Source: Hemileia vastatrix (taxonomy: Eukaryota > Basidiomycota > Pucciniomycetes > Pucciniales > Zaghouaniaceae). From it: a DNA stretch of 64,000 nucleotides. Under the pieces are notes generated by a model. It saw only the letters and a program-made list of their open reading frames with translations. It was not told where the DNA came from and did no database searches. Position numbers and translations under genes: made by a program. How positions within the stretch are numbered: position 1 is the first letter of the stretch; each line of letters starts with the position of its first letter. The DNA is taken from contig JASXTE010000001.1 in assembly GCA_030280995.1 (NCBI GenBank), positions 162,501-226,500 of the forward strand, in the 5' to 3' direction. Positions 44,430-56,443 of the stretch are shown here, piece after piece.

Positions 44430-45146
44430 TTTTCCAATAAATTTTCTTTCAATAAACCTTAGTGCTGTAATAATCTTCAGGCTTCCACAATGTCAAAGTA
44501 AATTACTTGCTTTGAAATAAGTTTGAGGTGAATATTAATGTATGGTAGAGTAACACTAAAATTTAAGGAGTCTCACAAAGGGTTGGAACTTAATAATTAA
44601 AAGGGATTTTTGAGCTTAAAATTTTGAACAGAAATTGATTATTAAGAAATGTAAGAAACTATAATTGCTTTAAATAATTTGAACTACTATCATAACAATA
44701 TTATAATTTAATTCTAAGGAATTTCAAACCAAATCCTTCCAATTATATAGACAACTCCACCTTATGGTGAATCCTTTAACAAACCTCCCTTAATTTATCC
44801 CTGACCCTCAAATATAACCCACAGATCCTTTAAACTTACTCCTATACATACTCACAGACCTTTAATTACCCTTACACCCACAATAACCCAACATTGAGAA
44901 TATACTATTGATCTGAGCACTAATACATCATGCATTTGCTTATAGGTTAAAAGTATAAGAAGATGCTTGAATAATTTAGATTTAAGGTTTAGATAGCGCA
45001 GTTGCTAGCATGTTTAAATCAAGAAGACAAAGGGGAAAAGCAGTTACTAGGTAGATGTTGCTTTCTGCGCTTTGAGTATGGCTTTGTGCACTGATTTATG
45101 GATTAAAAGATTGACTTTTGCTTCAAGTGTCACATGGTGTGTGACA
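44430..45146 (-). mobile_element. diverged LTR-like sequence, family F (copy F2)
   Basis: The minus strand from 45146 begins TGTCACACACCATGTGACAC and follows the solo LTR at 35200 in order (AAGCAAAAG, CATACTC.AAGC.CAGAAA, CCAACCCTTTGTGAGA). The 3' end is not clear. Confidence 0.6.
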
Positions 45147-45239
45147 CTTCTACTAATAAAGCTATATGCATGAAAGGTTCCATAACAGTCTTAGGTGTAT
45201 TTTTTCAAGCCTTTTAACCAATAATCAACTAAAAATATT

Positions 45240-45297
45240 CACCACACAATATGGGGGGCGGACTTGCTAGCAAGTCCACAACCTTGAACCCAAATTC
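45240..45297. mobile_element. left end of a CACTA-type MITE (truncated)
   Basis: CACCACACAATATGGGGGG followed by the palindrome GGACTTGCTAGCAAGTCC; similarity fades after about 60 bases. Confidence 0.75.
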
Positions 45298-45669
45298 ATA
45301 TTTAATAGAGCACATAAGAAGGCAGTGATGAAACAACCAACAATAAATCTTGAAACATCTCTGAAATAAACTCAAAGACAAGTTGAATACTTATTGAAGC
45401 ACAGTTGACCATTATTGAAAAAAGTCTTGTAATCTGACTTACTCTAATTATACAAGGAATATTGATATGAGTGAAGTCCATAATATTAACAGACTGAAAA
45501 ATTCATAAGAGTTTAAAAATAATTTGCTTCTGCTTTATGAATTCATATGTAATAGTAAATTCCCCATGTAAATCAAATCAAAAGCTTTTTTACATCTTCA
45601 CATAAGTTTGTGGAGCTATCAATATATAGAGAAATTACTTAATATCATAAGAAATTTTTGAAGAGAAAA
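45298..45669. other. AT-rich sequence without gene
   Basis: Nothing recognised between the two MITE sequences. Confidence 0.6.
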
Positions 45670-45919
45670 CACTACACAATATAGGGGGTGGACTTGCTAG
45701 CAATTCCTCAACCTGAACTCAGATGGAACTCAGAATGAACTCATACTGAACCCATACTGAACTATACTTGAAAACCCACCTAAAAATGTTCTTCTGAGTG
45801 GTGTTCATCCCTTATTGTATGGTTCCTTTATCAATAGCTCAATGTGTCTTCAATATGTGGTGAGTTTGGGTCCAAGGTTGCGGACTTGCTAGCAAGTCCG
45901 CCCCCCATATTGTATGATG
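45670..45919. mobile_element. CACTA-type MITE, full copy 3
   Basis: 250 bp, CACTACACAATATAGGGGG...GTATGATG, flanked by AAA (45667-45669 and 45920-45922). Confidence 0.85.
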
Positions 45920-45922
45920 AAA

Positions 45923-46439
45923 TATGTAGCTTACTTATATTTTTCATTGGATATCATCATTAAAAGTTTTGTAAATATATATATTTAATCTAATATTATG
46001 ATCAGGAATTATCAATTTTTTCAAGCTTCAAAATATTTTTGAAAGTTAAAAATTTCTTTCAAATATAATTAAAATACATTAATTTAGAGGTATCATTTAT
46101 ATAATTAGTACATATCATTTTTTTAATAATTTGAAAAAATGATATGGTCATATTATTTTTAAATAATAAATTTCCTTCTTCTTCAATAAATCAAAATATT
46201 AAAGGTGGAATTTTTTGATGACGAATCATATGTATAATAATTAGTATGCTAGAATTTGGGTTTTATTTTTTTTTTGGTTTCAAGATATAACCCATTCCTG
46301 TTCCTTGTTATGTTATATATATATATATATATATATATTATTTACTTTATTTTGAAATTCTCCTTCCATATTTTTTCCTTCAATTTCTGGACCATATCAT
46401 GTTCTTCCCCTGTTAAATCTTCCCCCTTATTCTCATTTT
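45923..46439. other. AT-rich sequence with (AT)n
   Basis: No gene. A (TA)n run lies at about 46313-46338. Confidence 0.6.
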
Positions 46440-47119
46440 AATTCTCTCTTACCTGTTATATTTCATCTTCACACTTTGTGGTTTCCTCTCCACACCTCTC
46501 CATCCCGCCTCCATTGAACTCACTCCTTTCACTATCTTCTCCACCCCCTTTTACTCCCTTTAGAGTGAAAGAGGTAAGGTTGAAAGTAAAAGGTAGGATT
46601 TGGAAAGTTTGGGGGTGGATTGTATTGAAGAGAAATAGAGTTAGGGTGAGAAGAAAAGAGGTGGGGAGGATAGAAAAAGAGGTGGTGTGGGATAAAGAAG
46701 GTTATCCAGGGGGTGGAAGTGGTAGTTAGTGGAGTATGGTGGTGTGGACTGGAGCCCAAAGGGTGTGGTGGGGTAATGTGGTAATTGGAAGGGGTGGGGT
46801 GGGGTAGAAAGAAGAAAAAGAAAGAGTTAGAAGGGTGATTACTGGAGATGAAGGGTTGAAATGGGCTGAAAAGTGAAAGAGAAGAGGATGGAGTGTGAGA
46901 AAAACAGGTGAGGAAGGGTGAGAAGAGTAAAAGTTCAGGTTTTAAGGCATCAAAAGCAAAACAAAGTTAAAAGGACGATGAGCAAAAGGAAAGGGGAGGG
47001 AATATAAATGAAACAGGTTAAGAGTCAGAAAAGTATGTACAAAAGGGGTTGAGTGAGTATCAAAAAAGGGGGTGAAAAACAGAAGATGAACTCTATCTTT
47101 TTGCCAAAGGATAGAGTCC
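46440..47119. other. strand-asymmetric pyrimidine-to-purine tract ending in a hairpin
   Basis: The plus strand is strongly pyrimidine-rich at 46440-46560 and then G/A-rich with GGGGTGG runs to about 47070. It closes with a hairpin ACTCTATC...GATAGAGT (about 47090-47115). Layout and hairpin context (GATGAACTCT...AGAGT) resemble the non-coding 3' part of the Harbinger element at 55800-56060, suggesting an old related fragment. Open frames here are compositional and not called genes. Confidence 0.4.
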
Positions 47120-47619
47120 ACCCTGAAATAATATGATGTTTTGCTTCCACTTATAAAAAAAATATTTAAACCTTTTTTATGGCTATTTTACATCCTTAAT
47201 TGATTCAAAATACACATATATTGGCTGTTTTTAATAAATACTTGTATTTGAAGTAGAAGAACTATAAAAATATAAAAAGTAGCCATTAAGCCCTAGTACA
47301 TTTTATAAAAAATAATTTCATGGAATAATTGTGATAGTTATACATAAGATAAAAAAATGAATTTTACAGGTAAATTTTAAATATAATTGAAAAATGGAAA
47401 AAGTGCCTATGATATTAAAAATAAAAATCTCTTTTCTATATTATGAGGTGAAATTATTAATCCTTTAATTTAGTATTAAATGCTGTTGGTGAGATGAAAA
47501 ATAGCTATGTCTTTCCTTATAGAGTGAAGATGAGACTTGAACAAAAAATTAATTGCTATATTTTCCCCTTTATACTTTTTTTTGTTTGTTCAATTGTTAA
47601 TATAAATATCTGAATTATT
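47120..47619. other. AT-rich sequence without gene
   Basis: Nothing recognised. Confidence 0.6.
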
Positions 47620-47878
47620 CACCACACAATATGGGGCAGACTTACTAGCAAGTCCGCAACCTTGGACCCAAACTCACCACAGATTGAACACACATTGAGA
47701 TATTGATAAAGGAACCATACAATCAGGAATGAACACCACTCAGCAGAACATTTTTAGGTGGGTGTTCAAGTAGAGTTCAGTTTGGGTTCAGTATGAGTTC
47801 AGTCTGAGTTCCATCTGAGTTCCATCTCAGTTCAGGTTGAGGACTTGCTAGCAAGTCCACCCCCTATATTGTGTAGTG
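47620..47878. mobile_element. CACTA-type MITE, full copy 4
   Basis: 259 bp, CACCACACAATATGGGG...GTGTAGTG, flanked by ATT (47617-47619 and 47879-47881). It contains one extra subterminal repeat unit. Confidence 0.85.
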
Positions 47879-47881
47879 ATT

Positions 47882-49106
47882 ATAATTAATAAATAAAAAT
47901 TTAAGAAAATTAAATAATAAATATGTTCCAATATAACTAATTATATTGATTTAGTAAAATAATAAGCCCCCTGAGCCCTTTTCATTGCTTAAATTTTTTC
48001 ATACAAAGAATTATATTTAATTTTATAAATATAAAAATCTTAGTTGTTATGGGACTTGGATTGAGCTCCCAATGAGATTCTGTTCTTGACCACTGTTCAA
48101 GATAAGTTAATCTGTGAAAACTTTATTTATTTTATTTAAAATTTGATTGTAAATTCCTTAATGTATGCACAGGTTTATCTTTTTATTGAAATGATTTATA
48201 CCAAATACTAGGAAACGCTGAACATAAATAAAAAATTTGAATTATTCTAATTTTTGTTTTAATAAAAAAATCTTTAATTTTATTTTTAATTATTATAATG
48301 TGAGTTTTCTCAAATGATAGATTAAAAAATCTTCTAAATTTCATTGTTTTTATTTAAAATGCACATGAGAAGACAGAAATTTTTCTTTTTTTATTTAAAC
48401 TTTATTTGAGGAATATTATTTTTGTATTTATTAAACATTATTTAGCTCCTTTTGATTTTCAAAATCTTTTTTTTTATATTTTTACTTCAAATTTTATAGA
48501 AAAACTCAAGTTATGAATTCAGATAATTTAAAAATGTGAAAAAAATATTTTTCATCAATTTTAGCTTGAAGATGATTTCAACCTACAGCCTTAAATTGTT
48601 CTTTTGAAATTACATGAAAATTTCAAAACCTATTCCATTAGAATTCATTTTTATTAAAATGAATTTATTTAAGTATATATTCTTAATAAGGAAGATAACT
48701 TAGAAGATGCATGAGTTTTTACTGTTCAATAAAAACTCTAATTATTTTAATTTTTTATATTTGCTAATAAAGAACATATTTCTTTTTTTTGAATATTGGT
48801 GTTAAGATCATATTACTAACAAAGCATCAATAAATTATTAATCTGTATTTTTTCACTTGACTATAATGTTTGCATTTTGTATTGTAAATTAACATGGTCA
48901 ATACTCTTGTTCTTGAAAAAAGAAGAAGGTATTTCTGCACTACTATACTCAATTTAAAGGACAAAAAGAAAAAATTGAAATATTTCATGCTTTTATTTAA
49001 AATATTTTCTTAAATATTAATTAATAAAAATTCAATTATTCTAATATTAGCCTTTTTTATGAGTATCACTATAAATATATAATTTTTCTCATTACAAACT
49101 ATACTC
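47882..49106. other. AT-rich sequence without gene
   Basis: About 1.2 kb of very AT-rich DNA with no coding frame, RNA gene or repeat that I can identify. Confidence 0.6.
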
Positions 49107-52100
49107 CACAGCAGGAAAAACAAGTAAACTAGATGTCTAGTTGTTTTTTTTATCCTGTTCAAGCCCTGGTTGTGATTCTTCTCAATACCTTTGAATGACC
49201 TTGCTTTATCCCTTCCACCCTTTCACTGTCTATAAAAAGTCACTTTTTCACTAACCCACTTGCTCCCTTCTTCCCATTATCCCTTTATTACTTACCTGAT
49301 CATTGTTTTCTTTTCGCTCCCTCATTTCTATTCCCCCTTTTTAAAATTTTCTTTTCTCTTTTTCTTGCTCTATTCTCACTTCTTTCCATTTTCCTTTCTT
49401 TGCTTCTTATGTGGCACATGAAAACATGTTAACTAAATATCTACTTACCTCTTTACAGTATATGACTTCATGCGATTCAAAGGCACTTAAAGCACTTAAT
49501 AAGAAAAATAAATTTTTCTCTTAATTCTGTAATTTAGGACTACTAGTTTGATGTACATATGTGGTGAGAAATAATAAAAACATGAAAATGAATGACTAAA
49601 AATTTAAATGATTAAAAAAAAAGGAAGGCAGATTATACCACAGGTAGTTTTCATGTGTACTAGGGGAAAAATTATGTCATGTTTGCATCACACATTACAA
49701 TGTCCTACAAAAAAACGTAAAATAGTTTAGTATCCTCTGAAACGTTTGATTATTAAATATAAATGCTTAAAACAAAATGTAACCATTTACAGGACACCAT
49801 GTCATGTTTTTTTTTTTGGCAGTAAATCCCTACTCAATGCACAAACGTGCAAATCCAACACCCCCTCCCCCATGTATGGAAGAATAGGACAAAATCTCTA
49901 GATCAAAGTGGCCCAGTAATCAGTGCAGTGACAGTCACTTACCATTATGATGATGTAAGACAACTAAAGTTGAAGCTGGTGTAAAGGAGCATACGGCTCG
50001 AACAATCTCAGCTTCACTTGAGACTCTACTGTGTCAGCTAAGTGGTAGAAGCTATACACAGTATTTTTCTCACTACTTGTCCAAATTTTTTCTCTCCCAA
50101 TACTATACTCAAAAGTGAAAATTTGTGAAGGAAAATGAACGATTTTGCTTGCCAGTCTTAATTACGCAATATGAATATCAATATTGAAAATCCTCTTTTT
50201 TTGATCCTGTCGATATAATATTTTCAACAACAAATAAAGAATTAAGTAAGCACAATTTTGTCATTGCGAAAGAAAAATAAGTCAATATGATTGTTGCAAA
50301 TCCAATGAGCTATTCAGATTTGGAATCTAAGTAAATTTGGCCAAGTTATAGCCATTTCTACCTAACATGTGATTTTCACTAAGAAGTGCTATATCTCACT
50401 CAAATTTTTAGCTACAATAATAATTTCAAGATATATAAAGGTTAATATAACGATTCCAAATCTAATGAGCAATTCAGATTTAGAATCTAAGTAAAATTGG
50501 CCAAGTTATAGCCATTTCTACCTAACATGTGATTTTCACTAAGAAGTGCTATATCTCACTCAAATTTTTAGCTACAATAAAAATTTCAAGATATAGAAAG
50601 GTTAAAATAATGATTCCGAATCTAATGAGCTATTCAGATTTAGAATCTAAGTAAAATTGGCCAAGTTATAGCCATTTCAACATAACATGTGATTTTCACT
50701 AAGAAGTGCTATATCTCACTGAAATTCTTATCTACAATAAGACTTTCAAGTTATAGAAAGGTTAATATAATGATTCCAAATCCAATGAGCTACACAGATT
50801 TAGAATCTAAGTAAAATTGGGCAAGCTATATCCATTTCAACCTAACATATGATTTTTACTAAGTGCCACATCTCATTTATTGTTATGACTTAGCCAACTA
50901 GACTTATATTCTAAATCTGTGTAGCTCATTGGTTATCTAACACTATATTAATCTTTATATAACTTGAAATTATTATTGTAGCTAAAATTTTGAGTGAGAT
51001 ATAGCACTTCTTAGTAAAAACCACATGTTACATTGAAATGGCTATAACTTAGCCAATTTTACTTGGATTCTAAATATGAATTTCTCATTAGATTTGGAAT
51101 CGTTATATTAACCTTTATATATCTTGAAATCATTATTGTAGCTACAAATTTGAGTGAGATATAGCACTTCTTAGTAAAAATCATATGTTAGGTTGAAATG
51201 GATATAGCTTGCCCAATTTTACTTAGATTCTAAATCTGTGTAGCTCATTGGATTTGGAATCATTATATTAACCTTTCTATAACTTGAAAGTCTTATTGTA
51301 GATAAGAATTTCAGTGAGATATAGCACTTCTTAGTGAAAATCACATGTTATGTTGAAATGGCTATAACTTGGCCAATTTTACTTAGATTCTAAATCTGAA
51401 TAGCTCATTAGATTCGGAATCATTATTTTAACCTTTCTATATCTTGAAATTTTTATTGTAGCTAAAAATTTGAGTGAGATATAGCACTTCTTAGTGAAAA
51501 TCACATGTTAGGTAGAAATGGCTATAACTTGGCCAATTTTACTTAGATTCCAAATCTGAATAGCTCATTATATTCGAAATCATTATTTTAACCTTTATAT
51601 ATCTTGAAATTATTATTGTAGCTAAAAATTTGAGTGAGATATAGCACTTCTTAGTGAAAATCACATGTGAGGTTGAAATGGCTATAACTTGGCCAAATTT
51701 ACTTAGATTCCAAATCTGAATAGCTCATTGGATTTGCAACAATCGTATTGACTTATTTTTCTTTCGCAATGACAAAATTGTGCTTACTTAATTCTTTATT
51801 TGTTGTTGAAAATATTATATCGACAGGATCAAAAAAAGAGGATTTTCAATATTGATATTCATATTGCGTAATTAAGACTGGCAAGCAAAATCGTTCATTT
51901 TCTTCACAAATTTTCACTTTTGAGTATAGTATTGGGGGAGAAAAAATTTGGACAAGTAGTGAGAAAAATACTGTGTATAGCTTCTACCACTTAGCTGACA
52001 CAGTAGAGTCTCAAGTGAAGCTGAGATTGTTCGAGCCGTATGCTCCTTTACACCAGCTTCAACTTTAGTTGTCTTACATCATCATAATGGTAAGTGACTG

Positions 52101-53052
52101 TCACTGCACTGATTACTGGGCCACTTTGATCTAGAGATTTTGTCCTATTCTTCCATACATGGGGGAGGGGGTGTTGGATTTGCACGTTTGTGCATTGAGT
52201 AGGGATTTACTGCCAAAAAAAAAAAAAAAAACATGACATGGTGTCCTGTAAATGGTTACATTTTGTTTTAAGCATTTATATTTAATAATCAAACGTTTCA
52301 GAGGATACTAAACTATTTTACTTTTTTTTGTAGGACATTGTAATGTGTGATGCAAACATGACATAATTTTTCCCCTAGTACACATCAAAAATACCTGTGG
52401 GGTATTCTGCCTTCCTTTCTTTTTTTAATTGTATTACTTTTTAATTGCTTATTTTTTCCCATTGTTCCTTATCCTTTATTTACATATATTCCAATGCAAA
52501 TCAAGTTCCAAACGAGCATCAAATTAGTATCCAGTAAACAACAATATTCTTGGTGAATTTCAATTTTTTCTATTGATATCTTGGATGCTACAATAAGATT
52601 CAAAAAGGCATGTATATTATAAAAAATCATGAAGCCTATAGAAAGTTAAACAATTGTAACAATAGAAAAACAAGTAGATATAATTATATTTTCTTATCTT
52701 GTATCAATTAACAGGGGATGGTAGGGAAGCTAAGAAGAGGTAACATGATGGATACATCAGGGAGTGGAAAGAAGTAGGTAGAAAAATACACATAGAAGAA
52801 AAAGAATGTTAACAATTAAGATTTCTGGAAGGATTGGTGAGCATGTAGAACATGAAAGAAGCTTAACAAAGGGAGCAAGCAAGTTAATGGAGTGGAAAAA
52901 AAAGTTAAGTATGAAGGGGGTTTAACAAAAAAAGGGTTAAGAGATTTCTAGAAAAGTATTCGTACAGGGTCATTACCAGAATCATGCACAGGGTCACAAA
53001 CAGAAACCAAAAAAACAACTAGACGTCTAGTTGATGCTTTTTTCCTCCTGTG
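49107..53052. mobile_element. foldback-type element with CACAG...CTGTG ends
   Basis: A 3.9-kb near-palindrome. The outer ends are CACAGCAGGAAAAA (left) and its inverse CACAGGAGGAAAAA (right), followed inward by the palindrome ACTAGAYGTCTAGT and a T run. Pyrimidine-rich sequence on the left (49140-49430) mirrors purine-rich sequence on the right (52700-53010). Strong inverted arms run 49611-50920 and 50921-52432, centred near 51020. Possible 3-bp duplication CTC (49104-49106 and 53053-53055). Long inverted arms made of tandem units are the hallmark of foldback elements. No coding capacity. Confidence 0.75.
50304..51730. repeat. ten 160-bp units, four direct then six inverted
   Basis: AATGAGC marks unit starts at 50304, 50464, 50624 and 50784 (exactly 160 bp). 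Its inverse CTCATT recurs at 50925, 51084, 51244, 51404, 51564 and 51724 (159-160 bp). Each unit holds CCAAGTTATAGCCATTTC, CACTAAGAAGTGCTATATC and TTTCAAGATATA segments. The two arms differ in unit number. Confidence 0.93.
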
Positions 53053-53330
53053 CTCTCATATATTGATTCTTCTATAAATATAATCATGCATTGATACATA
53101 AAAATTCACTTTAATACATAATATAGAGTCTGTGAAAAATAGTAGAACTTGATATTCAAATTCAAAAACTCTCATAGTGTATGATAGAAATCTGTTTAGT
53201 TTGTGCTGTGTATTCCCAGGTGAAAAATATTGATATCTTCAATTATTGAATTCAAGATAAATAAAGCATTCAGCTTACATTTCTAAAGAATATTTGGTGA
53301 TTTATATTAATTTTTCCATTGATATTTTGT

Positions 53331-53580
53331 CACTATGCAATATAGGGGGTGGGCTTGCTAGCAAGTCCTCAACCTGAACTCAGATGGAACTCAGACTGAA
53401 CTCATACTGAACCCATACTGAACTCTACTTGAACACCCACCTAAAACTGTTCTGCTGAGTGGTTTTCATCCCTGATTGTATGGTTCCTTTATCAATAGCT
53501 CAATGTGTGTTCAATCTGTGGTGAGTTTGGGTCCAAGGCTGCGGACTTGCTAGCAAGTCCACCCCCCATATTGTGTGGTG
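53331..53580. mobile_element. CACTA-type MITE, full copy 5
   Basis: 250 bp, CACTATGCAATATAGGGGG...TTGTGTGGTG, flanked by TGT (53328-53330 and 53581-53583). Six consecutive 11-bp GAACTCAKACT-type units run 53376-53441. Confidence 0.87.
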
Positions 53581-53583
53581 TGT

Positions 53584-54040
53584 GTTACTTTTAATTAAAT
53601 GATTTTAAGAGAAAAATTTCACTGAGTGGAAGTTAATTTTTGCGACTTGATCAAATTAATTTAAAGAATAAAAATTGACCTAAAGAATATTTATAGATTT
53701 CATAAAAATTGCTTCATAATTATGAAAAATATTGGATTTACTAAAAATCTAACATAAAATGCTTTTGAATTTAAGCACATTCTATCCTTAAAAAGACCAA
53801 AATTACTTTACTTACTGTTTGTATCATTTTCTTGCATTTTTGAATTTTATAAAAAAATATTAGACTTTACCACTTGAAGAATTTTTTGTTTGTTTATCAT
53901 ATATAATCTCATTCTTCAATTTTTGTTTATTTGGAGAATGGAGAAATGAGGGTGCTTCATCATGTCCATCTTTTGAAAATAAAATCTTACTGCATTTAAT
54001 TTTTATAATTTTGTGTCTTTTATACAGAACTTTAGAATAT
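53584..54040. other. AT-rich sequence without gene
   Basis: Nothing recognised. Confidence 0.6.
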
Positions 54041-54351
54041 AATAGGGGGTGTCAGTTCTGGCAAATCCGCACTTACAAATCCGCACTTAAATTTGACCAA
54101 ATCCGCACTTAAATAAGTGCGGATTTCCAAAACACACTAGCCCCAATACTGGTGGATTTCAAAATGAAATAAGTCACTTATTTCACTCAAATCCGCACTT
54201 TCTCAACCAAAAGTGCTGATTTCACCATCAAGTCCCATTTCACTGATTTGTCAGCATCATCCCATTCATACGCAGCACTCCACAGCATAACACTTCATAA
54301 CCCAAAACATCATACATCATTTACATCTTCATATCATATCATATAAGAGTC

Positions 54352-55611
54352 ATGCCTTCCTCACTTTCAAATCGTGATAAATTACATAAAGCAATGACTT
54401 TCATGGCGCTTGAACTGCTCTTGGACTCTGATTCCGATTCTGATCTAGAAGAAGATTTTGTCGTTTTATCAAAAATGGCCAGGAAACGTTACCTTCTTCC
54501 CAGAAAGCCTCAAGTACTTCATACCCCCAAGTACACCATCCAAACACTTCTTAAACTATCTACACCCAGTTTTAGATGGCTGTTCAGGACTTCTCAGGAA
54601 TGTTTCCTTAAATTGCTTGAGCTTATTCAGGATCATCCCATATTTCACAATAATTCTCAAAAAGAACAACAACATCCTTCAATTCAATTGGCCATCACAC
54701 TATGTTGTTTGGGTTCAAATGGTAATGGAGCCGCTTTGAAACGTTTAGAAAATGTCTTTGATTTAGGGTATGGTTCAGTTAACACTTATACCAAACGATG
54801 TATCACTGCCATCAACTCCTTGGAATCTCAACTTCTCACCTGGCCAACAAAAGAAGAGCGACTTGAATCATCTCAGGTTATGCAAGCAGAGGGCTTTCCA
54901 GGATGTATTGGTTTTGTTGATGGTACTACTATTCCTTTGAGCCAGAAACCTGCTCAAGGTGGAAACAATTACTTTGACCGTAAAAAGAGGTAGATTATTT
55001 TTAACTCCTTTCATCCTCCTTGAAACTAACACAAACAAATATATCTTCTTTATAGATATTCAATTAACGTTCAGCTTATATGTGACGTAAACAAAAAATT
55101 TATATCATTCTTTGCTGGCTATCCTGGCTCATGTCATGACTCCTACGTCTTCCAAAGAATGCATATTTCAAATGAACCTGAAAAATTCTTTGATGAAAAT
55201 CAGTATCTTCTTGCAGATTCTGCTTATGAGAATGGAAAGTATGTACTTCCTGCTTTTCGGGGAGCAGCTTCAGAAGACAGTCAAAATGCCAAATTCAACA
55301 ATCATTTGGCAAAGTCAAGAGTCCGTATTGAACATTCTATTGGAATCTTGAAAGGCCGTTTTTCTAGTTTAAGGGAATTAAGAAGTCCTCTTAGAAATAA
55401 ATCTGAAATGGAGGCGGTGATCAACTGGATTCTGTGTTGCACTATACTTCATAACCTACTTGCTGACCTCAAAGATCAATGGTTAGAGCTGTATGAAGAT
55501 GAACAAGTTGATTCACCTCCGACTATATCCAACACTTCTATTTCTCAATCAACTAGTATAAGGGCGAAAATCCTTCCAATAACACTCCAACATTTTTCAA
55601 CGCAATTTTAA
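54352..55611 (+). CDS. Harbinger-type (HARBI1-like) DDE transposase
   Basis: Exon 1 is 54352-54989, exon 2 is 55056-55611. The intron 54990-55055 (66 nt, GTAGAT...TTATAG) splits an Arg codon. The product is 397 residues. It cuts and rejoins transposon ends in the nucleus. The DDE_Tnp_4-type catalytic residues are visible: Asp190 in GFVDGTTI, Asp267 in LLADSAYE and Glu305 in RVRIEHSIGILKGRF, with the conserved GSCHDS at 237-242 and a C-terminal ILCCTILHN helix. The N-terminal ~60 residues are acidic and then basic. The start is the first ATG after the left subterminal repeats. Length and motifs are normal for the family and no stop or frameshift is seen once the intron is removed, so it may be functional. 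Confidence 0.92.
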
Positions 55612-56443
55612 TTTTTTTCTCTTTCTCTTCAAATTATCAATTTGCATGTATTATTCACTGAGAATGGTAAATTTTTTTGCATATTTTTTTGGTTTTTGAA
55701 TTTGCTGTTAAAGTCTTATTTTTTTTTCTCTCTGTGTTTTCTTTCATCAACTCAACATGAAATCGCATATTTTCAGCAAACGCATATTTTTTCAGTCACT
55801 CAAAGGTTGGGAAAGAGTTGGAAGGGAAGATTAAGGGTTCCGAGGCATTTTAAATGAAGAAAAGGGTCTGGGAGAGGTTGAGAGGGGTGAAATGGGGATC
55901 AAAAGAGGATGGCATACAATGGGGCTGGGAGGATAGCGAAAGGCATGGGGAGGGAAGACAAGCATGTGTTGATAGAATTGAAAGGGATGGAGATTGGTGC
56001 AAACAGAGTGTGAAAATAGGAGGATGAACTCTGTTCTTCGGGCGAAGAACAGAGTTCACTTCCATAAAATATTAGCTGAAACATAGTTTTCAATTCTGTA
56101 AAAACAGTTGTAAGTAATAGAAAAAGTCACTGATTTTTTTTCTATGTAATCCTTGCTTTACGAGGAGACTTTTGTGACGAAGCAGATTTTTGAGTTACCT
56201 TTTGAGATTTGGAATGTCTGGGAGGCATTATGAAACTGGCACATAACAAGAAAAAAGATTAAAAAGTAGAAGAAATAAGTAAAAAAGAATGTAAACATGC
56301 CTGGTCAAAATATTGAAAATGTCAGGAAGGGGTGTGTGCCGAGGATTGATGGGTAGGTAGCAAGGAAGGTCAGTGTGTCACATGTGACAGGGATGGGGTA
56401 AGAAATGAAGGGATGTTTTGTGGCCAAAATGTGGTTGTGAAAA
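55612..56443 (+). other. non-coding 3' part of the Harbinger element
   Basis: Contains a G/A-rich stretch (55800-56025) and a hairpin, then AT-rich DNA and a G/T-rich stretch. Minus-strand frames here are low-complexity and were not called. Part of it recurs at 31816-32006. Confidence 0.6.
56027..56056. other. perfect hairpin in the Harbinger element
   Basis: A 14-bp perfect stem AACTCTGTTCTTCG / CGAAGAACAGAGTT with a 2-base loop. A degraded copy lies at about 31878-31910 and a hairpin with different stem bases in the same context at about 47088-47116. It could be a transcription end signal or a structural site. Confidence 0.7.

Noticed and set aside
46478..46759. Overlapping open frames on both strands
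   Set aside because: Products of extreme purine/pyrimidine bias with low-complexity translations.
50304..51730. CRISPR-like regular repeats
   Set aside because: Units are 160 bp with no short repeat/unique spacer pattern, are palindromic as a set, and the genome is eukaryotic.
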